From positions 1 through 64,000 of the forward strand of contig CAMCSA010000002.1 in NCBI GenBank assembly GCA_945877405.1: 64,000 nt of DNA. The letters are read 5' to 3'. The position numbers were made by a program, and so were the translations under genes. The notes beneath the pieces are model-generated. The model was not told where the DNA came from. It did no database searches and saw only the letters and a program-made list of their open reading frames with translations. Shown here piece after piece: positions 50,186 through 61,820 of the stretch. Numbering within the stretch: the stretch's first letter is position 1; the number at the start of each line of letters is the position of its first letter. This DNA comes from an uncultured Erysipelotrichaceae bacterium. Its GTDB lineage: Bacteria; Bacillota_I; Bacilli_A; Erysipelotrichales; Erysipelotrichaceae.

Positions 50186-51088
50186 ATGAAAATGAGAAAA
50201 ATCACAACAGCTTTACTTGCAGGTGTACTGAGTGTATCACTTGCTGCATGTGGAGGATCTGCTTCTTCCACTTCCACTTCAACAGACAGCGAAAATGTAA
50301 CTGTTTCTGCAGATGGGCTGCTGAACGATGGTGTATTTACGATCTCCATGGAATGTGCTTATGCACCTTATAACTGGGCACAGACAGATGATTCCAATGG
50401 TGCTGTACCGATTGATGGAACAAATGAATATGCTAACGGCTACGACGTCATGATCGCAAAAAAGATTGCGGAAGCCAATGGCTGGGATCTGAAGATTATC
50501 CGTTCCGACTGGGATTCCCTGGTACCAGCTGTTCAGACAGGTAAGATTGATGCTGCGATTGCAGGTCAGTCCATGACAGCTGACAGAAGCGAAGAAGTTG
50601 ACTTTGCTGGTCCATATTACTATGCAAGCTTTGCAATCCTGGTTAAGAGCGACTCTGATCTGACTTCTGCAAAGTCCATCAATGACTTCTCCGGTAAAAC
50701 AGGTACAGCTCAGATTGCAACAATCTGGTATGAAAACTGCCTGCCTCAGATGGAAGGCGTTACGATCGCAACAGCCAGTGAAACTGCTCCAGCCATGCTG
50801 ATGGCACTGGAAACAAATGCAGTTGACTTTGTTGTTACAGACCTTCCTACAGCTATGGGTGCTGTAGAAGCATATGATGATATGACAATTCTTGACTTTA
50901 CTGGTACAGAAGGCGACTTCCAGTTCTCTGAACAGGAAAGAGAAGAAAATGTCAACATTGGTGTCTCTGTCAGAAAGGGCAATACAGTTCTTGTTGACAA
51001 GATCAATGCAGTTCTGAATGAAATGAGTGAAGAAGATTTCAACGAACTGATGAATGAAGCAATTCAGATTCAGCCTGTAGGAGAATAA
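50186..51088 (+). CDS. amino-acid ABC transporter substrate-binding lipoprotein (predicted lysine)
   Basis: Lipobox LAAC; GYDVMIAKKIAEANGWDLKIIRSDWDSLVPAVQTGKIDAAIAGQSMTADR. Confidence 0.9.
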   Translation: MKMRKITTALLAGVLSVSLAACGGSASSTSTSTDSENVTVSADGLLNDGVFTISMECAYAPYNWAQTDDSNGAVPIDGTNEYANGYDVMIAKKIAEANGWDLKIIRSDWDSLVPAVQTGKIDAAIAGQSMTADRSEEVDFAGPYYYASFAILVKSDSDLTSAKSINDFSGKTGTAQIATIWYENCLPQMEGVTIATASETAPAMLMALETNAVDFVVTDLPTAMGAVEAYDDMTILDFTGTEGDFQFSEQEREENVNIGVSVRKGNTVLVDKINAVLNEMSEEDFNELMNEAIQIQPVGE

Positions 51089-51091
51089 ACC

Positions 51092-51928
51092 GTGGTACTG
51101 ACGAAACTGTTAAAGGATATCGCAAAAATCTGGACGAAGTACAAATGGTCCTATATCAACGGTATCAGAAATACGATTCTACTTGCGTTTATCGGTACTG
51201 TATTAGGCTGCATCATCGGATTTATCTGTGGTATTCTGCAGACAATTCCGGTCAGTAAGAAAGATCATCCGATCAAAAAAGCAGCGGTATATGCGATTCG
51301 TGGAATTGTCCGTGCATATGTAGAAATCTTCCGTGGAACACCAATGGTGCTTCAGGCTGTATTCTTCTATTATGGTTTGAGTTATCTGACAAATGGTGCA
51401 TTGAATTTTACGGATCCCTGGACATGTTCCATCTTCGTTGTATCCATCAATACCGGTGCATACATGGCTGAAACAGTACGTGGTGGAATTCTTGCCATCG
51501 AAAGAGGCCAGACGGAAGGGGCCAAGGCAATCGGTATGTCCCATGTACAGACAATGCTGTATGTCATTCTGCCTCAGACGCTACGTAATATTCTGCCGCA
51601 GATCGGCAACAACTACATCATCAACATTAAGGATACTTCCGTCATGTTCATGATCTCCTTTACGGAATTGTTTGCTGCACATCGTTCTGTAGCTGGTGCA
51701 ACATATCAGTACTTCCCAAGTGCTGCAATTGAAATGGTTGCCTACCTGTGTCTGACACTGGCATCTTCTGTTATTCTGCGCCTTTGGGAAAAGAAGCTGG
51801 CAGGTAAGTCCAGTTATGAACTTGCAACTGCAGATCAGCTTTCTCCAACTGCCGGGACGCTGAATTCCCCGCAGAAGGGAAGCAACTTTGATGAAAGACA
51901 TATTGAAACCAAAGGAGGACAGAACTGA
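51092..51928 (+). CDS. amino-acid ABC transporter permease
   Basis: GTG start after [60 protein letters not shown]. Confidence 0.92.
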   Translation: MVLTKLLKDIAKIWTKYKWSYINGIRNTILLAFIGTVLGCIIGFICGILQTIPVSKKDHPIKKAAVYAIRGIVRAYVEIFRGTPMVLQAVFFYYGLSYLTNGALNFTDPWTCSIFVVSINTGAYMAETVRGGILAIERGQTEGAKAIGMSHVQTMLYVILPQTLRNILPQIGNNYIINIKDTSVMFMISFTELFAAHRSVAGATYQYFPSAAIEMVAYLCLTLASSVILRLWEKKLAGKSSYELATADQLSPTAGTLNSPQKGSNFDERHIETKGGQN

Positions 51929-52665
51929 TGGAAACAGTCATTGAACTCAGACATCTCAGCAAGGCCTTTGGTGCCAACGTAGTCCTGAAAGACATCAATG
52001 CATCCATTCATAAGGGAGATGTAACATGTGTCATCGGTGCATCCGGATCCGGTAAATCCACGATGCTCAGATGTATCAATCTTCTGGAAACACCAACTTC
52101 CGGTGATATTCTGTACCACGACAAGTCCATTCTGAATGAAAAGATTTCTCTGAATGAATACAGAACACATGTCGGTATGTGTTTCCAGTCATTCAATCTG
52201 TTCAATAACATGACAGTTTTGAAAAACTGCATGATCGGACAGATGAAAGTACTCAAACGCTCGAAAGAAGAAGCACGGGTTAATGCCATCCGATATCTGG
52301 AAAAAGTCGGAATGGCACCATATATTAATGCCAGACCGGATCAGATCTCCGGTGGTCAGAAGCAAAGAGTTGCCATTGCAAGAGCTCTTGCGATGAATCC
52401 TGAAGTTCTTCTGTTTGATGAACCAACAAGTGCTTTAGACCCGGAAATGGTAGGCGAAGTACTGTCCGTCATGAAATCTCTTGCCAAAGAGGGAATGACG
52501 ATGGTGGTTGTCACCCATGAAATGGGATTTGCAAAGGATGTTGCCAACCGTGTTCTGTTCATGGAACAGGGAGTTATTGCAGAAGAAGGTACTCCAGAAG
52601 AAATCTTCACAAATCCGAAGAACGAAAGAACAAAAGAATTTCTGTCTCGTATCCTGAATAAATGA
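51928..52665 (+). CDS. amino-acid ABC transporter ATP-binding protein
   Basis: [59 protein letters not shown]. Confidence 0.95.
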   Translation: METVIELRHLSKAFGANVVLKDINASIHKGDVTCVIGASGSGKSTMLRCINLLETPTSGDILYHDKSILNEKISLNEYRTHVGMCFQSFNLFNNMTVLKNCMIGQMKVLKRSKEEARVNAIRYLEKVGMAPYINARPDQISGGQKQRVAIARALAMNPEVLLFDEPTSALDPEMVGEVLSVMKSLAKEGMTMVVVTHEMGFAKDVANRVLFMEQGVIAEEGTPEEIFTNPKNERTKEFLSRILNK

Positions 52666-52702
52666 CCTTGCCTGGGTGATTCAGGGATATGTATACCGGA
52701 AT

Positions 52703-52742
52703 ATGCCTGCTGTTATGGATGACAGCAGGCATTTCTGTGTTT
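52703..52742 (+). terminator. intrinsic terminator
   Basis: ATGCCTGCTGT ... ACAGCAGGCAT then T-rich. Confidence 0.65.
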
Positions 52743-52960
52743 AAAAGGCGTTGCAGAAATATCTTAGTGTACACACCAGGGGATGTGGATATGGTCAATC
52801 TGTTTTCTGATCTGATAAATTGAGTCAAATTCGGATCATTTTCTGAATAATGCTGTGAAATGCAAGGAGGAAAACATTTATTTTCAGCCAAATACAGCAA
52901 TTAAGTACACGCAGTAAAGCGTGGACATAAAAACTTTTTTCGAAAAGATGCAGAAAATGC

Positions 52961-52989
52961 TTGCATATGGTATTGATCAGTAGTAGTAT
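52961..52989 (+). promoter_or_regulatory. S10 operon promoter
   Basis: TTGCAT-17-TAGTAT. Confidence 0.6.
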
Positions 52990-52995
52990 ATTTGG

Positions 52996-53110
52996 GCACT
53001 CGCAATGAAGTGGGAGGTTGCCGGCACGCTGAAATGCGTTGTCACGCTAGCGTGATAACCGGGGAATTTCCACTGAGCGATCCCGGATGGGAGTGAATAT
53101 AAGGAGGAAA
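52996..53110 (+). ncRNA. S10 operon leader RNA
   Basis: Structured GC-rich leader GGGAGGTTGCCGGCACGCTG...GTCACGCTAGCGTGATAACCGGGGAATTTCCA upstream of rpsJ; resembles the Firmicutes S10 leader. Confidence 0.5.
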
Positions 53111-53115
53111 AATTC

Positions 53116-53427
53116 ATGGCAAAGAACTCTGTAAGAATTCGTCTGAAGGCTTACGAGAACAGAAGCTTGGACGCAGCAAGCGAAAAGATCGTAAAGACTG
53201 CAACAAGCCACGGCGCAAAGAAGATCGTCGGACCTGTTCCGCTGCCTACTGAGCGTGAGGTAATCACAGTACTTCGCGCTGTACACAAGTATAAGGACTC
53301 TCGTGAACAGTTCGAGATCCGCACACACAAAAGACTGATCGAAATTGTCGGCCCAAGTGCAGAAACAATCGATGCATTATCCAGACTGGATCTGCCTTCC
53401 GGAGTTGACATTGAGATCAAGCTGTAA
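53116..53427 (+). CDS. rpsJ: 30S ribosomal protein S10
   Basis: [37 protein letters not shown]. Confidence 0.97.
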   Translation: MAKNSVRIRLKAYENRSLDAASEKIVKTATSHGAKKIVGPVPLPTEREVITVLRAVHKYKDSREQFEIRTHKRLIEIVGPSAETIDALSRLDLPSGVDIEIKL

Positions 53428-53448
53428 GAAAGGGACAGGGTGAATTAA

Positions 53449-54186
53449 ATGAAAGGTATTTTAGGACGTAAGCTTGGTATGACCCAGGTCTTCACGATCG
53501 ATGGAGCTCTGATTCCTGTAACAGTCGTTGAAGTAAAGCCAAACGTCGTACTGCAGAAGAAGACAATGGAAACTGATGGCTATGAAGCAGTTCAGGTCGG
53601 CTATGAAGATGTTAAGGAACATCGTGCAAACAAGCCTGCCAAGGGACATGCTGCAAAGGCTAACACAGCTCCTAAGAAGTTCATCAGAGAATTCAGATAT
53701 GATGAAATGCTGAATCTGGAAGTCGGCGCTGAAATTAAGGCGGACCTGTTCAAGGCTGGCGATATCGTCGACGTACAGGGTACATCCAAGGGTCATGGTT
53801 ACAACGGTACAATCGTTCGTAACAACGGCCACCAGGGTCCAAGATCTCACGGTGGATCCAAGAACATCAGACATCAGGGTTCCCTGGCTACAAACGGACG
53901 TAACAACGGCGTTATCAACAAGGGAACAGTAATGCCTGGTCACTATGGTTGTGAAACAACTACAAACCAGAACCTGACAGTCATCAAGGTTGATGCTGAA
54001 GAAGGTTACATTCTGGTCAAGGGTAACGTTCCAGGTCCAAGAAAGGGTCTTGTAACAATCCACACAACAGTCAAGCCTGTCAAGGAAGTCGCTCCAGTTG
54101 AACTGATTTCCTACAAGGGCGTTTCTGTTGAAGAAGAACTCGAAAAGGTTGACGAAACAATCAACGCCGAGTTAGCAGGAAAGTGA
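53449..54186 (+). CDS. rplC: 50S ribosomal protein L3
   Basis: MKGILGRKLGMTQVF, MPGHYG; operon order. Confidence 0.97.
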   Translation: MKGILGRKLGMTQVFTIDGALIPVTVVEVKPNVVLQKKTMETDGYEAVQVGYEDVKEHRANKPAKGHAAKANTAPKKFIREFRYDEMLNLEVGAEIKADLFKAGDIVDVQGTSKGHGYNGTIVRNNGHQGPRSHGGSKNIRHQGSLATNGRNNGVINKGTVMPGHYGCETTTNQNLTVIKVDAEEGYILVKGNVPGPRKGLVTIHTTVKPVKEVAPVELISYKGVSVEEELEKVDETINAELAGK

Positions 54187-54195
54187 GGATAAACA

Positions 54196-54828
54196 ATGTC
54201 ACAGATTGATGTATTGAATCAGGAAGGCAAGGTCGTCAAGCAGATTGAACTGGCAGACGCTGTATTTGGAATCACACCAAACCAGCAGGCAATCTATGAC
54301 GCAATCCTCGTCTATCAGGCAGGCCTGAGACAGGGTACACACAGCACAAAGACAAGAGCGTTTGTATCCGGTACAGGTAAGAAGCCATTCCGCCAGAAGG
54401 GTACAGGCCGTGCACGTCAGGGTTCCACACGTGCTACACAGTGGAGACATGGTGCAATCGCATTCGGTCCACACCCAAGAAAGTATGGCATGAAGCTGAA
54501 CCGCAAGGTCAGACAGCTCGCTCTGAGATCCGCATTAAGCGAAAAGGTAGTTGAGAACAACATCGCAGTTCTTGAAAACCTCAACTTTGATGAAATCAAG
54601 ACAAAGAAGGCAGTTGCATTACTCGCTGCTCTCGGATTTGAAAGAAAGACATTATTCGTCGCTGACTCTTCCGAAGACTTCGACAATGCATACATCTCCA
54701 TGAGAAACATTCCAAATGCTGCTCTGGTTACAGTATCCAGCCTGAATGTCTATGACATTGTGAACGCAGACAAGATCGTGTTCACAGAAGCAGCAGCCGC
54801 TAAGGCAGGGGAGGTATTCGCAGCATGA
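54196..54828 (+). CDS. rplD: 50S ribosomal protein L4
   Basis: GTGKKPFRQKGTGRARQGSTRATQWRHGAIAFGP. Confidence 0.97.
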   Translation: MSQIDVLNQEGKVVKQIELADAVFGITPNQQAIYDAILVYQAGLRQGTHSTKTRAFVSGTGKKPFRQKGTGRARQGSTRATQWRHGAIAFGPHPRKYGMKLNRKVRQLALRSALSEKVVENNIAVLENLNFDEIKTKKAVALLAALGFERKTLFVADSSEDFDNAYISMRNIPNAALVTVSSLNVYDIVNADKIVFTEAAAAKAGEVFAA

Positions 54829-55112
54829 GTGCACGTGATATCATCATCAAGCCTGTAGTAACTGAAAAGTCTTCCACTCTTCAGGCTACAGAAAACAAGG
54901 TAACATTCATTGTTGCCAAGAATGCTAACAAAACAGCAATCAAGCTGGCTGTTCAGGAAATCTACAACATCAAGCCAGTTGCAGTAAATACAGTCAACGT
55001 TCATCCAAGAATGAGAAGAGTCGGCCGTTACTCCGGTATGACAAATGCCTACAAGAAGGCAATCGTCACTCTGCCGGAAGGAACTTCTATCAATTTCTTC
55101 TCTGAAGACTGA
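54825..55112 (+). CDS. rplW: 50S ribosomal protein L23
   Basis: IIIKPVVTEKSSTLQ; operon order. Confidence 0.96.
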   Translation: MSARDIIIKPVVTEKSSTLQATENKVTFIVAKNANKTAIKLAVQEIYNIKPVAVNTVNVHPRMRRVGRYSGMTNAYKKAIVTLPEGTSINFFSED

Positions 55113-55172
55113 AAACTGAAAATATCGGAGGAAATCGCTATCTCCGGATAAATGCGAAAGGATTAAAGGAAA

Positions 55173-56009
55173 ATGGCAATTGTAAAGTACAAGCCTACCA
55201 CAAACGGACGCAGAAACATGTCCACTCTGGACAACAAGAGCAGACTGACAAAGTCTACTCCTGAAAAGTCTCTGCTGGCTCCATTACATGGTAAGGGTGG
55301 CCGTGGCAACACAGGTCGAATCACATCCCGTCATCAGGGCGGCGGTGTCAAGCAGAAGTACAGAATCATCGACTTCAAGAGAAACAAGGACAACGTACCT
55401 GCAAAGGTAGCTGGTATCGAATACGATCCAAACAGAAATGCAAACATCGCTCTGCTCAACTATGTAGACGGTGAAAAGCGTTACATTATCTGCCCTGCAA
55501 ACCTCAACGTAGGTGACACAGTCATCTCCGGTGAAGCTGTAGATATCAAGGTTGGTAACGCAATGCTCCTCAAGAACATCCCGGATGGTACTTTCGTTCA
55601 CAACGTTGAACTGAAGGCTGGCAAGGGTGGTCAGCTGGCAAGATCCGCAGGCTGCTCCGCTCAGATTCTCGGTTCTGAAGGTGGCTTCGTAACACTGCGT
55701 CTGGCTTCTGGTGAAGTAAGACGTGTTCACGACAACTGCCGTGCAACAGTCGGTGTTGTCGGCAACGGTGACTACTCCCTGATCAACTGGGGTAAGGCAG
55801 GCCGTGTCAGACATATGGGCGTACGTCCACATGTAAGAGGTTCCGCTATGAACCCTGTAGATCACCCACACGGTGGTGGTGAAGGCAGACAGCCAGTAGG
55901 TCGTAAGTCTCCAATGACACCGTGGGGCAAGAAGGCTATGGGTGTTAAGACTCGTGATCCTAAGGCTCAGTCCAACAAGTACATCGTAAGAAGAAGAAAC
56001 GGAAAGTAA
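55173..56009 (+). CDS. rplB: 50S ribosomal protein L2
   Basis: [47 protein letters not shown]. Confidence 0.97.
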   Translation: MAIVKYKPTTNGRRNMSTLDNKSRLTKSTPEKSLLAPLHGKGGRGNTGRITSRHQGGGVKQKYRIIDFKRNKDNVPAKVAGIEYDPNRNANIALLNYVDGEKRYIICPANLNVGDTVISGEAVDIKVGNAMLLKNIPDGTFVHNVELKAGKGGQLARSAGCSAQILGSEGGFVTLRLASGEVRRVHDNCRATVGVVGNGDYSLINWGKAGRVRHMGVRPHVRGSAMNPVDHPHGGGEGRQPVGRKSPMTPWGKKAMGVKTRDPKAQSNKYIVRRRNGK

Positions 56010-56030
56010 GTTGAAAGGAGATATTGAGAA

Positions 56031-56303
56031 ATGTCAAGAAGTCTGAAAAAGGGCCCTTTCTGTGATGCATCCTTAATGAAGAAGGTTGAAGCACAGAATG
56101 CAGCCGGTAAGCACGAAGTAATCAAGACATGGTCCCGTCGTTCAACGATTTTCCCTAACTTCGTTGGACACACATTCGCTGTTCACAACGGTAAGGAACA
56201 TGTACCTGTATATGTTACAGAAGATATGGTCGGACATAAGCTTGGTGAATTCTCACCAACAAGAAAGTTCGGCGGTCACGGCGATGACAAGGCAACTAGA
56301 TAA
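56031..56303 (+). CDS. rpsS: 30S ribosomal protein S19
   Basis: [52 protein letters not shown]. Confidence 0.97.
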   Translation: MSRSLKKGPFCDASLMKKVEAQNAAGKHEVIKTWSRRSTIFPNFVGHTFAVHNGKEHVPVYVTEDMVGHKLGEFSPTRKFGGHGDDKATR

Positions 56304-56320
56304 AGGAGGAAACTGACAAG

Positions 56321-56656
56321 ATGGATGTAAAAGCAACCGCAAAGACTGTTCGTGTTACTCCTCGCAAGGCGCGTCTGGTCCTGGATCTGATCCGTGGAAA
56401 GAGCGTAGAAGAAGCACTTGCAATTCTGAAGTTCACACCGAACAAGGCAGCTGCTGAAGCCTACAAGGTAGTCAAGAGTGCAGCTGCAAACGCAGTACAC
56501 AACAATCAGCTGGATGAAAACAGCTTATATGTCAAGGCATGCTATGCTGACGAAGGCCTCGTTATGAAGAGATACATGCCAAGAGCTAAGGGAAGTGCTT
56601 CCAGCATTTTCAAAAGAACAAGCCATATCACTGTTGTAGTCAGTGATGAAAGATAA
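56321..56656 (+). CDS. rplV: 50S ribosomal protein L22
   Basis: [50 protein letters not shown]. Confidence 0.97.
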   Translation: MDVKATAKTVRVTPRKARLVLDLIRGKSVEEALAILKFTPNKAAAEAYKVVKSAAANAVHNNQLDENSLYVKACYADEGLVMKRYMPRAKGSASSIFKRTSHITVVVSDER

Positions 56657-56673
56657 GGGAGGAAGATCGGAAT

Positions 56674-57480
56674 ATGGGACAGAAAGTTAGTCCAATCGGT
56701 ATGCGCGTAGGCGTCATTCGTGAATGGGATTCCAGATGGTACGCAAACAAGGCTGATTTCGGAGATCTTCTGAACGAAGATAACAAGATCCGTACATTCC
56801 TGGATAAGGAACTCAAGGACGCATACATTTCCAGAGTTGAAATCGAACGTACTGGAACAAAGGATGTTAAGGTCATCATCCGTTGCGCTCGTCCAGGCGC
56901 AGTCATCGGCAAGGCTGATGAAAACGGCAAGGACAACGCAGCTAAGTTAAGAGAAAAGCTTGCCAAGCTGACAAACGGCAAGAATGTCAAGATGGACATC
57001 GTAGCTGTCGGCAATCCAGATCTGGATGCACGTCTTGTTGCAAGAAAGATCTGCGAACAGCTCGAAAACCGTCAGTCCTTCAGAATTGCTCAGAAGAAGG
57101 CAATCCAGCAGACAATGAGATCCGGTGCTAAGGGTATCAAGACTCTGGCAAAGGGAAGACTCGGTGGTGCTGAAATCGCCCGTTCTGAAGGTTATTCCAG
57201 AGGTGTCGTACCGCTTCATACATTAAGAAGTGATATCGACTACGCTTGTGAAGAAGCTCAGACAACATATGGTAAGCTCGGTGTTAAGGTCTGGATCTGC
57301 CGTGGCGAAGTTCTGCCAGGACAGATGGTTAAGGAACCTGAAGCTCCAGCTCATGCAAAGTCTGACAGAAGAAACGGACGTCGCAACGACAGAAGAAACT
57401 CCAATAGAGGCAACCGTCGTAACGACTCCCGTAAGGAAGCAGCTGCTCCAGCTGCTGCAGCAGAAGGAGGTAACGACTGA
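56674..57480 (+). CDS. rpsC: 30S ribosomal protein S3 with Arg/Asn- and Ala-rich C-terminal tail
   Basis: [33 protein letters not shown]; tail [37 protein letters not shown]. Confidence 0.97.
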   Translation: MGQKVSPIGMRVGVIREWDSRWYANKADFGDLLNEDNKIRTFLDKELKDAYISRVEIERTGTKDVKVIIRCARPGAVIGKADENGKDNAAKLREKLAKLTNGKNVKMDIVAVGNPDLDARLVARKICEQLENRQSFRIAQKKAIQQTMRSGAKGIKTLAKGRLGGAEIARSEGYSRGVVPLHTLRSDIDYACEEAQTTYGKLGVKVWICRGEVLPGQMVKEPEAPAHAKSDRRNGRRNDRRNSNRGNRRNDSRKEAAAPAAAAEGGND

Positions 57481-57482
57481 TT

Positions 57483-57902
57483 ATGTTAATGCCTAACAGA
57501 ACCAAGTACAGAAGACCTCATCGTCTTTCCTACGAAGGCCGTGCAAAGGCTGGTCGTGAGCTTGCTTTCGGTCAGTATGGTCTGGTAGCAGATGAAGGTG
57601 CTTATGTAAGCAGCAACCAGCTGGAAGCTGCGCGTGTAGCCATGACACGTTATATGAACCGTGGCGGTAAGGTATGGATCAAGGTATTCCCTCAGTTATC
57701 CAAGACAGCCAAGCCACTTGGTGTTCGTCAGGGTTCCGGTAAGGGTGCTCCAGACCATTGGGTAGCAGTTGTCCAGAAGGGTAGAATTCTCTTCGAAGTT
57801 GCTGGTGTTCCTGAAGAAGTTGCTCGTGAAGCACTCAGACTGGCAGCTAACAAGCTCTGCGTTAAGACCCGCTTTGTTATGAGAAGCGAGGAGGCTAAGT
57901 AA
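57483..57902 (+). CDS. rplP: 50S ribosomal protein L16
   Basis: [36 protein letters not shown]; second ATG at 57489. Confidence 0.97.
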   Translation: MLMPNRTKYRRPHRLSYEGRAKAGRELAFGQYGLVADEGAYVSSNQLEAARVAMTRYMNRGGKVWIKVFPQLSKTAKPLGVRQGSGKGAPDHWVAVVQKGRILFEVAGVPEEVAREALRLAANKLCVKTRFVMRSEEAK

Positions 57903-57904
57903 TC

Positions 57905-58108
57905 ATGAACGTAAAAGAAGTCAGAGACCTCAGCAATGAAGAGCTCGAAAAGGAAGTCGTATCTCTGAAGGAAGAACTGTATGATCTGAGATTTGCTCAG
58001 GCTACAGGTGCTCTGGAAAATCCGGCTCGTATCAGAGAAGTCCGTAAGACAATCGCAAGAATCAAGACAGTTATTACTGAACGTAAGAACGCTCAGTCTG
58101 CTGAATAA
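57905..58108 (+). CDS. rpmC: 50S ribosomal protein L29
   Basis: [33 protein letters not shown]. Confidence 0.95.
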   Translation: MNVKEVRDLSNEELEKEVVSLKEELYDLRFAQATGALENPARIREVRKTIARIKTVITERKNAQSAE

Positions 58109-58122
58109 GGGAGGGCTAGAAA

Positions 58123-58386
58123 ATGGCAGAAAGAAACGCACGTAAGGTCCTTCGCGGAGTAGTAGTCTCCGATAAGATGGATAAGACAATCGTCGTAGAG
58201 ATCGCAACATCCAAGGCTGACCCTAAATATGGCAGACATGTAAAGTTCTCTACAAAGTTCAAGGTACATGATGAAAACAACGAAGCTAAGAAGGGTGACG
58301 TTGTTGAAGTTATGGAAACAAGACCTTTATCAAAGGATAAGCACTTCCGTCTGGTAAAGATCGTTGAAAAGGCAGTTATTCTTTAA
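58123..58386 (+). CDS. rpsQ: 30S ribosomal protein S17
   Basis: [39 protein letters not shown]. Confidence 0.96.
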   Translation: MAERNARKVLRGVVVSDKMDKTIVVEIATSKADPKYGRHVKFSTKFKVHDENNEAKKGDVVEVMETRPLSKDKHFRLVKIVEKAVIL

Positions 58387-58407
58387 TAGGCACAGGAGGT
58401 AGAAAGC

Positions 58408-58776
58408 ATGATTCAGAACGAAAGCAGATTGAATGTCGCTGATAACACTGGTGCCAAGGAATTACTGGTAATCAGATGCTTAGGCGGCTCCAAGCGCAAG
58501 ACAGCTACAATCGGTGATGTCGTTGTATGTGCAGTCAAGAGCGCTTCTCCTAACGGTTCTGTTAAGGCCGGACAGGTAGTTAAGGCAGTCATTGCCCGCA
58601 CAGTATATGGTATTCGTCGTGAAAACGGTTCTTACATCAAGTTTGACGACAATGCAGCTGTCATTATTAAGGAAGATGGAACACCGGTCGGAACACGTAT
58701 CTTCGGTCCGGTAGCAAGAGAACTCCGTGACAAGGGTTACATGAAGATTGTTTCCCTGGCACCGGAAGTACTGTAA
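58408..58776 (+). CDS. rplN: 50S ribosomal protein L14
   Basis: [37 protein letters not shown]. Confidence 0.97.
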   Translation: MIQNESRLNVADNTGAKELLVIRCLGGSKRKTATIGDVVVCAVKSASPNGSVKAGQVVKAVIARTVYGIRRENGSYIKFDDNAAVIIKEDGTPVGTRIFGPVARELRDKGYMKIVSLAPEVL

Positions 58777-58787
58777 GGAGGCCGGAT

Positions 58788-59111
58788 ATGAAGATCAAGA
58801 CAGGTGATACAGTAAAAGTTATCAGCGGTCATTACAAGGGAACAGTTTCCGAAGTAAAGTCCGTAGATCCTAAGAAGAACAAGATCATCGTTGAAGGTGT
58901 CAACATGATCAAGAAGTCCTTAAAGCCAAGCCAGGTTAACCCTGAAGGTGGCATCGTAGAAACAGAAGCTCCAATTGATGCTTCTAACGTTATGCTCTAC
59001 GACAAGAAGGCAAAGCAGGCCGGAAGAGTCGGTTACAAGGTAAACGACAAGGGCGTGAAGGTTAGAGTCTTCAAGAAGTCCGGCAACGAAGTCAAGGAGG
59101 CTAAGAAGTAA
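58788..59111 (+). CDS. rplX: 50S ribosomal protein L24
   Basis: [39 protein letters not shown]. Confidence 0.96.
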   Translation: MKIKTGDTVKVISGHYKGTVSEVKSVDPKKNKIIVEGVNMIKKSLKPSQVNPEGGIVETEAPIDASNVMLYDKKAKQAGRVGYKVNDKGVKVRVFKKSGNEVKEAKK

Positions 59112-59650
59112 TGAACCGTCTTCAGGAAAAGTACAATGAAACAGTAAAGCCTTCTCTGATGAAGGAATACAACTACTCCAGCGTTATGGAATGCCCAAAG
59201 CTGGTCAAGGTTGTAATCAACATGGGTGTCGGCGATGCCATTGCTAACGCAAAGGCACTCGATGAAGCTTATGAAGAAATGACTCTGATCGCAGGTCAGA
59301 AGCCGGTCATCACAAAGGCAAAGAAGTCCATTGCGAACTTCAAGCTCCGTGAAGGCATGAGCATCGGATGCAAGGTTACTCTTCGTGGCGAAAGAATGTA
59401 TGAATTCCTTGATAAGTTATTCAACATCTCACTGCCACGAGTCAGAGACTTCCATGGTGTTTCCAACACAGCATTCGACGGTCGTGGTAACTATACACTC
59501 GGCGTTAAGGAACAGCTGATCTTCCCTGAAATCAACTTCGATAAGGTCAGCAAGGTCAGAGGTATGGACATCGTCATCGTCACAACAGCTAAGACAAACA
59601 AGGAAGCTCATTCCTTACTGAAGGGTCTTGGCATGCCATTTGCGAAGTAA
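59111..59650 (+). CDS. rplE: 50S ribosomal protein L5
   Basis: [55 protein letters not shown]. Confidence 0.97.
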   Translation: MNRLQEKYNETVKPSLMKEYNYSSVMECPKLVKVVINMGVGDAIANAKALDEAYEEMTLIAGQKPVITKAKKSIANFKLREGMSIGCKVTLRGERMYEFLDKLFNISLPRVRDFHGVSNTAFDGRGNYTLGVKEQLIFPEINFDKVSKVRGMDIVIVTTAKTNKEAHSLLKGLGMPFAK

Positions 59651-59667
59651 TCAGGAGGAGAACATTC

Positions 59668-59853
59668 ATGGCTAAGACAAGTTTAAAGGTTAAGCAGTCC
59701 CGTCCTGCAAAGTTCTCCACACGCGAGTACACTCGCTGCGAGATCTGTGGACGTCCACACTCAGTATTAAGAAAGTACAAGGTTTGCCGTATCTGCTTCA
59801 GAGAACTCGCTTACAAGGGCGAAATTCCTGGTGTTAAGAAGGCAAGCTGGTAA
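59668..59853 (+). CDS. rpsZ: 30S ribosomal protein S14, zinc-binding type Z
   Basis: 61 aa, [38 protein letters not shown]. Confidence 0.96.
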   Translation: MAKTSLKVKQSRPAKFSTREYTRCEICGRPHSVLRKYKVCRICFRELAYKGEIPGVKKASW

Positions 59854-59871
59854 GAAGGAGGAAGCGCGATT

Positions 59872-60273
59872 ATGAATATGACAGATCCAATTGCAGATAT
59901 GCTCACAAGAATCCGTAATGGTGTTCAGGCTAACATGTCCGCTGTAGATGTAACTCCTTGTTCCAAGGTCAAGGTTGAAATTGCCAAGATTCTGAAGAAG
60001 GAAGGTTACATTGATAACTACGCTGTTGAAGGCGAGGGTATCGAAAAGAAAATCGTCGTTACTCTGAAGTATGGTCCTCGTGGTGAAAAGGTCATCACAG
60101 GTATCAAGAGAATCTCCAAGCCAGGTCTTCGTGTTTATGCCAAGGGCGATAACCTGCCTAAGGTACTCAATGGCTTAGGAGTTGCCATCATCTCCACATC
60201 CAACGGAATGATGACAGACCGTGAAGCACGCAAGCAGCACATCGGCGGTGAAGTCATCGCTTATGTCTGGTAA
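59872..60273 (+). CDS. rpsH: 30S ribosomal protein S8
   Basis: [38 protein letters not shown]. Confidence 0.97.
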   Translation: MNMTDPIADMLTRIRNGVQANMSAVDVTPCSKVKVEIAKILKKEGYIDNYAVEGEGIEKKIVVTLKYGPRGEKVITGIKRISKPGLRVYAKGDNLPKVLNGLGVAIISTSNGMMTDREARKQHIGGEVIAYVW

Positions 60274-60294
60274 TCAGGGAAAGGAATAAATTGA

Positions 60295-60843
60295 ATGTCA
60301 CGTATCGGAAATAAAACGATTACCATTCCTGAAGGCGTTGAAATCAACGTAGCTGAAGGCAATGAAGTGACTGTAAAGGGACCTAAGGGAACTCTGACAA
60401 AGACATTCTCCCCATTGATGGATATTGTCATCGATGCAGGTATCATTACAGTCAAGCGTCCAAATGACGAAAAGACAACAAAGCAGTTACACGGAACAAC
60501 ACGTGCATTACTTGCTACAATGGTTGAAGGTGTATCCAAGGGTTACACAAAGACACTGAAGATCGTCGGTATCGGTTACCGCTGCGCATTAAAGGGCAGC
60601 ACACTGACACTGAACGTCGGTTACTCTCATGAAGTAAACATCGAAGTTCCAGCAAATGTTACAGTAACTGTACCTGACACAACAACAATCACTGTTACAG
60701 GTATCGACAAGCAGGATGTTGGTCAGTTTGCTGCAGTTGTAAGAGCAGTCAAGAAGCCAGAACCATACGGTGGAAAGGGTATTCGTTATGTTGACGAAGT
60801 TGTCCGTCGTAAGGAAGGTAAGACAGCTGCGTCCAAAAAATAA
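60295..60843 (+). CDS. rplF: 50S ribosomal protein L6
   Basis: MSRIGNKTITIPEGVEI, EPYGGKGIRYVDEVVRRKEGK. Confidence 0.97.
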   Translation: MSRIGNKTITIPEGVEINVAEGNEVTVKGPKGTLTKTFSPLMDIVIDAGIITVKRPNDEKTTKQLHGTTRALLATMVEGVSKGYTKTLKIVGIGYRCALKGSTLTLNVGYSHEVNIEVPANVTVTVPDTTTITVTGIDKQDVGQFAAVVRAVKKPEPYGGKGIRYVDEVVRRKEGKTAASKK

Positions 60844-60864
60844 TGGGAAGGAGAGAGTAAGAAC

Positions 60865-61221
60865 ATGCTGAAATTACAGAATAGAAATGAAGAACGTATT
60901 CGTCGTCATAAGCGTGTACGTCGAGTAGTCAGCGGAACTCCCGACTGCCCAAGATTAAATGTGTTCCGTTCCAATGCACACATCTATGCACAGGTCATCG
61001 ATGATACAAAGGGAACAACACTGTGTTCCGCAAGCTCCCTCGAACTGAAGCTTGAAAACGGCGGAAACATTGAAGCTGCCAAGAAGGTAGGCGAGGCTGT
61101 TGCCAAGAAGTGCCTCGAAGCCGGTATCGAAGCTGTACGCTTTGACCGTGGCGGTTATGTATATCACGGAAGAGTCCAGGCACTGGCTGATGCTGCCAGA
61201 GAAGCAGGACTGAAGTTCTAA
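60865..61221 (+). CDS. rplR: 50S ribosomal protein L18
   Basis: [58 protein letters not shown]. Confidence 0.97.
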   Translation: MLKLQNRNEERIRRHKRVRRVVSGTPDCPRLNVFRSNAHIYAQVIDDTKGTTLCSASSLELKLENGGNIEAAKKVGEAVAKKCLEAGIEAVRFDRGGYVYHGRVQALADAAREAGLKF

Positions 61222-61236
61222 GGAAGGAGAAGATCA

Positions 61237-61806
61237 ATGCCAACAGAAATGAATAACGCACGTCCGGAAAAGAATTCCGAACGTGGACAGCGTAACGCTC
61301 GTAAGCCTTTCAAGAAGCGTGAACCAAAAGAATTCGACAGCGTAGTCGTCTCCATCAACCGTGTATCCAAGACAACTAAGGGTGGACGTACAATGCGTTT
61401 CTCTGCTCTGGTTGTTGTAGGTGACCATAAGGGCCGTATCGGATTTGGAATGGGCAAGGCAACAGAAGTTCCAGATGCAATCCGTAAGGCTGAAGAAGCT
61501 GCTAACAAGAATGTGTTCAGAGTTAACCTTGTTGAAGGTACAAGAACTGTTCCACATGCAGTAAAGACAACTCATGGTTCAAGTACAGTATTCCTCGCTC
61601 CTGCTGCTCCAGGTACTGGAGTCATCGCAGGTGGTGCAGTACGTAACATTCTTGAACTTGCTGGTGTAGCCGATGTTCTTTCCAAGGTAATCGGTTCCCG
61701 TACATCCGTAAACGTTGTATATGCAACTCTTGCTGCTCTTAAGGAAATGAGAACAGTTGAAGAAATTGCTAAGATCCGCGGCAAGAAGGTTGCCGAAATC
61801 AGATAA
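61237..61806 (+). CDS. rpsE: 30S ribosomal protein S5
   Basis: [44 protein letters not shown]. Confidence 0.97.
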   Translation: MPTEMNNARPEKNSERGQRNARKPFKKREPKEFDSVVVSINRVSKTTKGGRTMRFSALVVVGDHKGRIGFGMGKATEVPDAIRKAEEAANKNVFRVNLVEGTRTVPHAVKTTHGSSTVFLAPAAPGTGVIAGGAVRNILELAGVADVLSKVIGSRTSVNVVYATLAALKEMRTVEEIAKIRGKKVAEIR

Positions 61807-61820
61807 GGAGGAGCTCTGTT

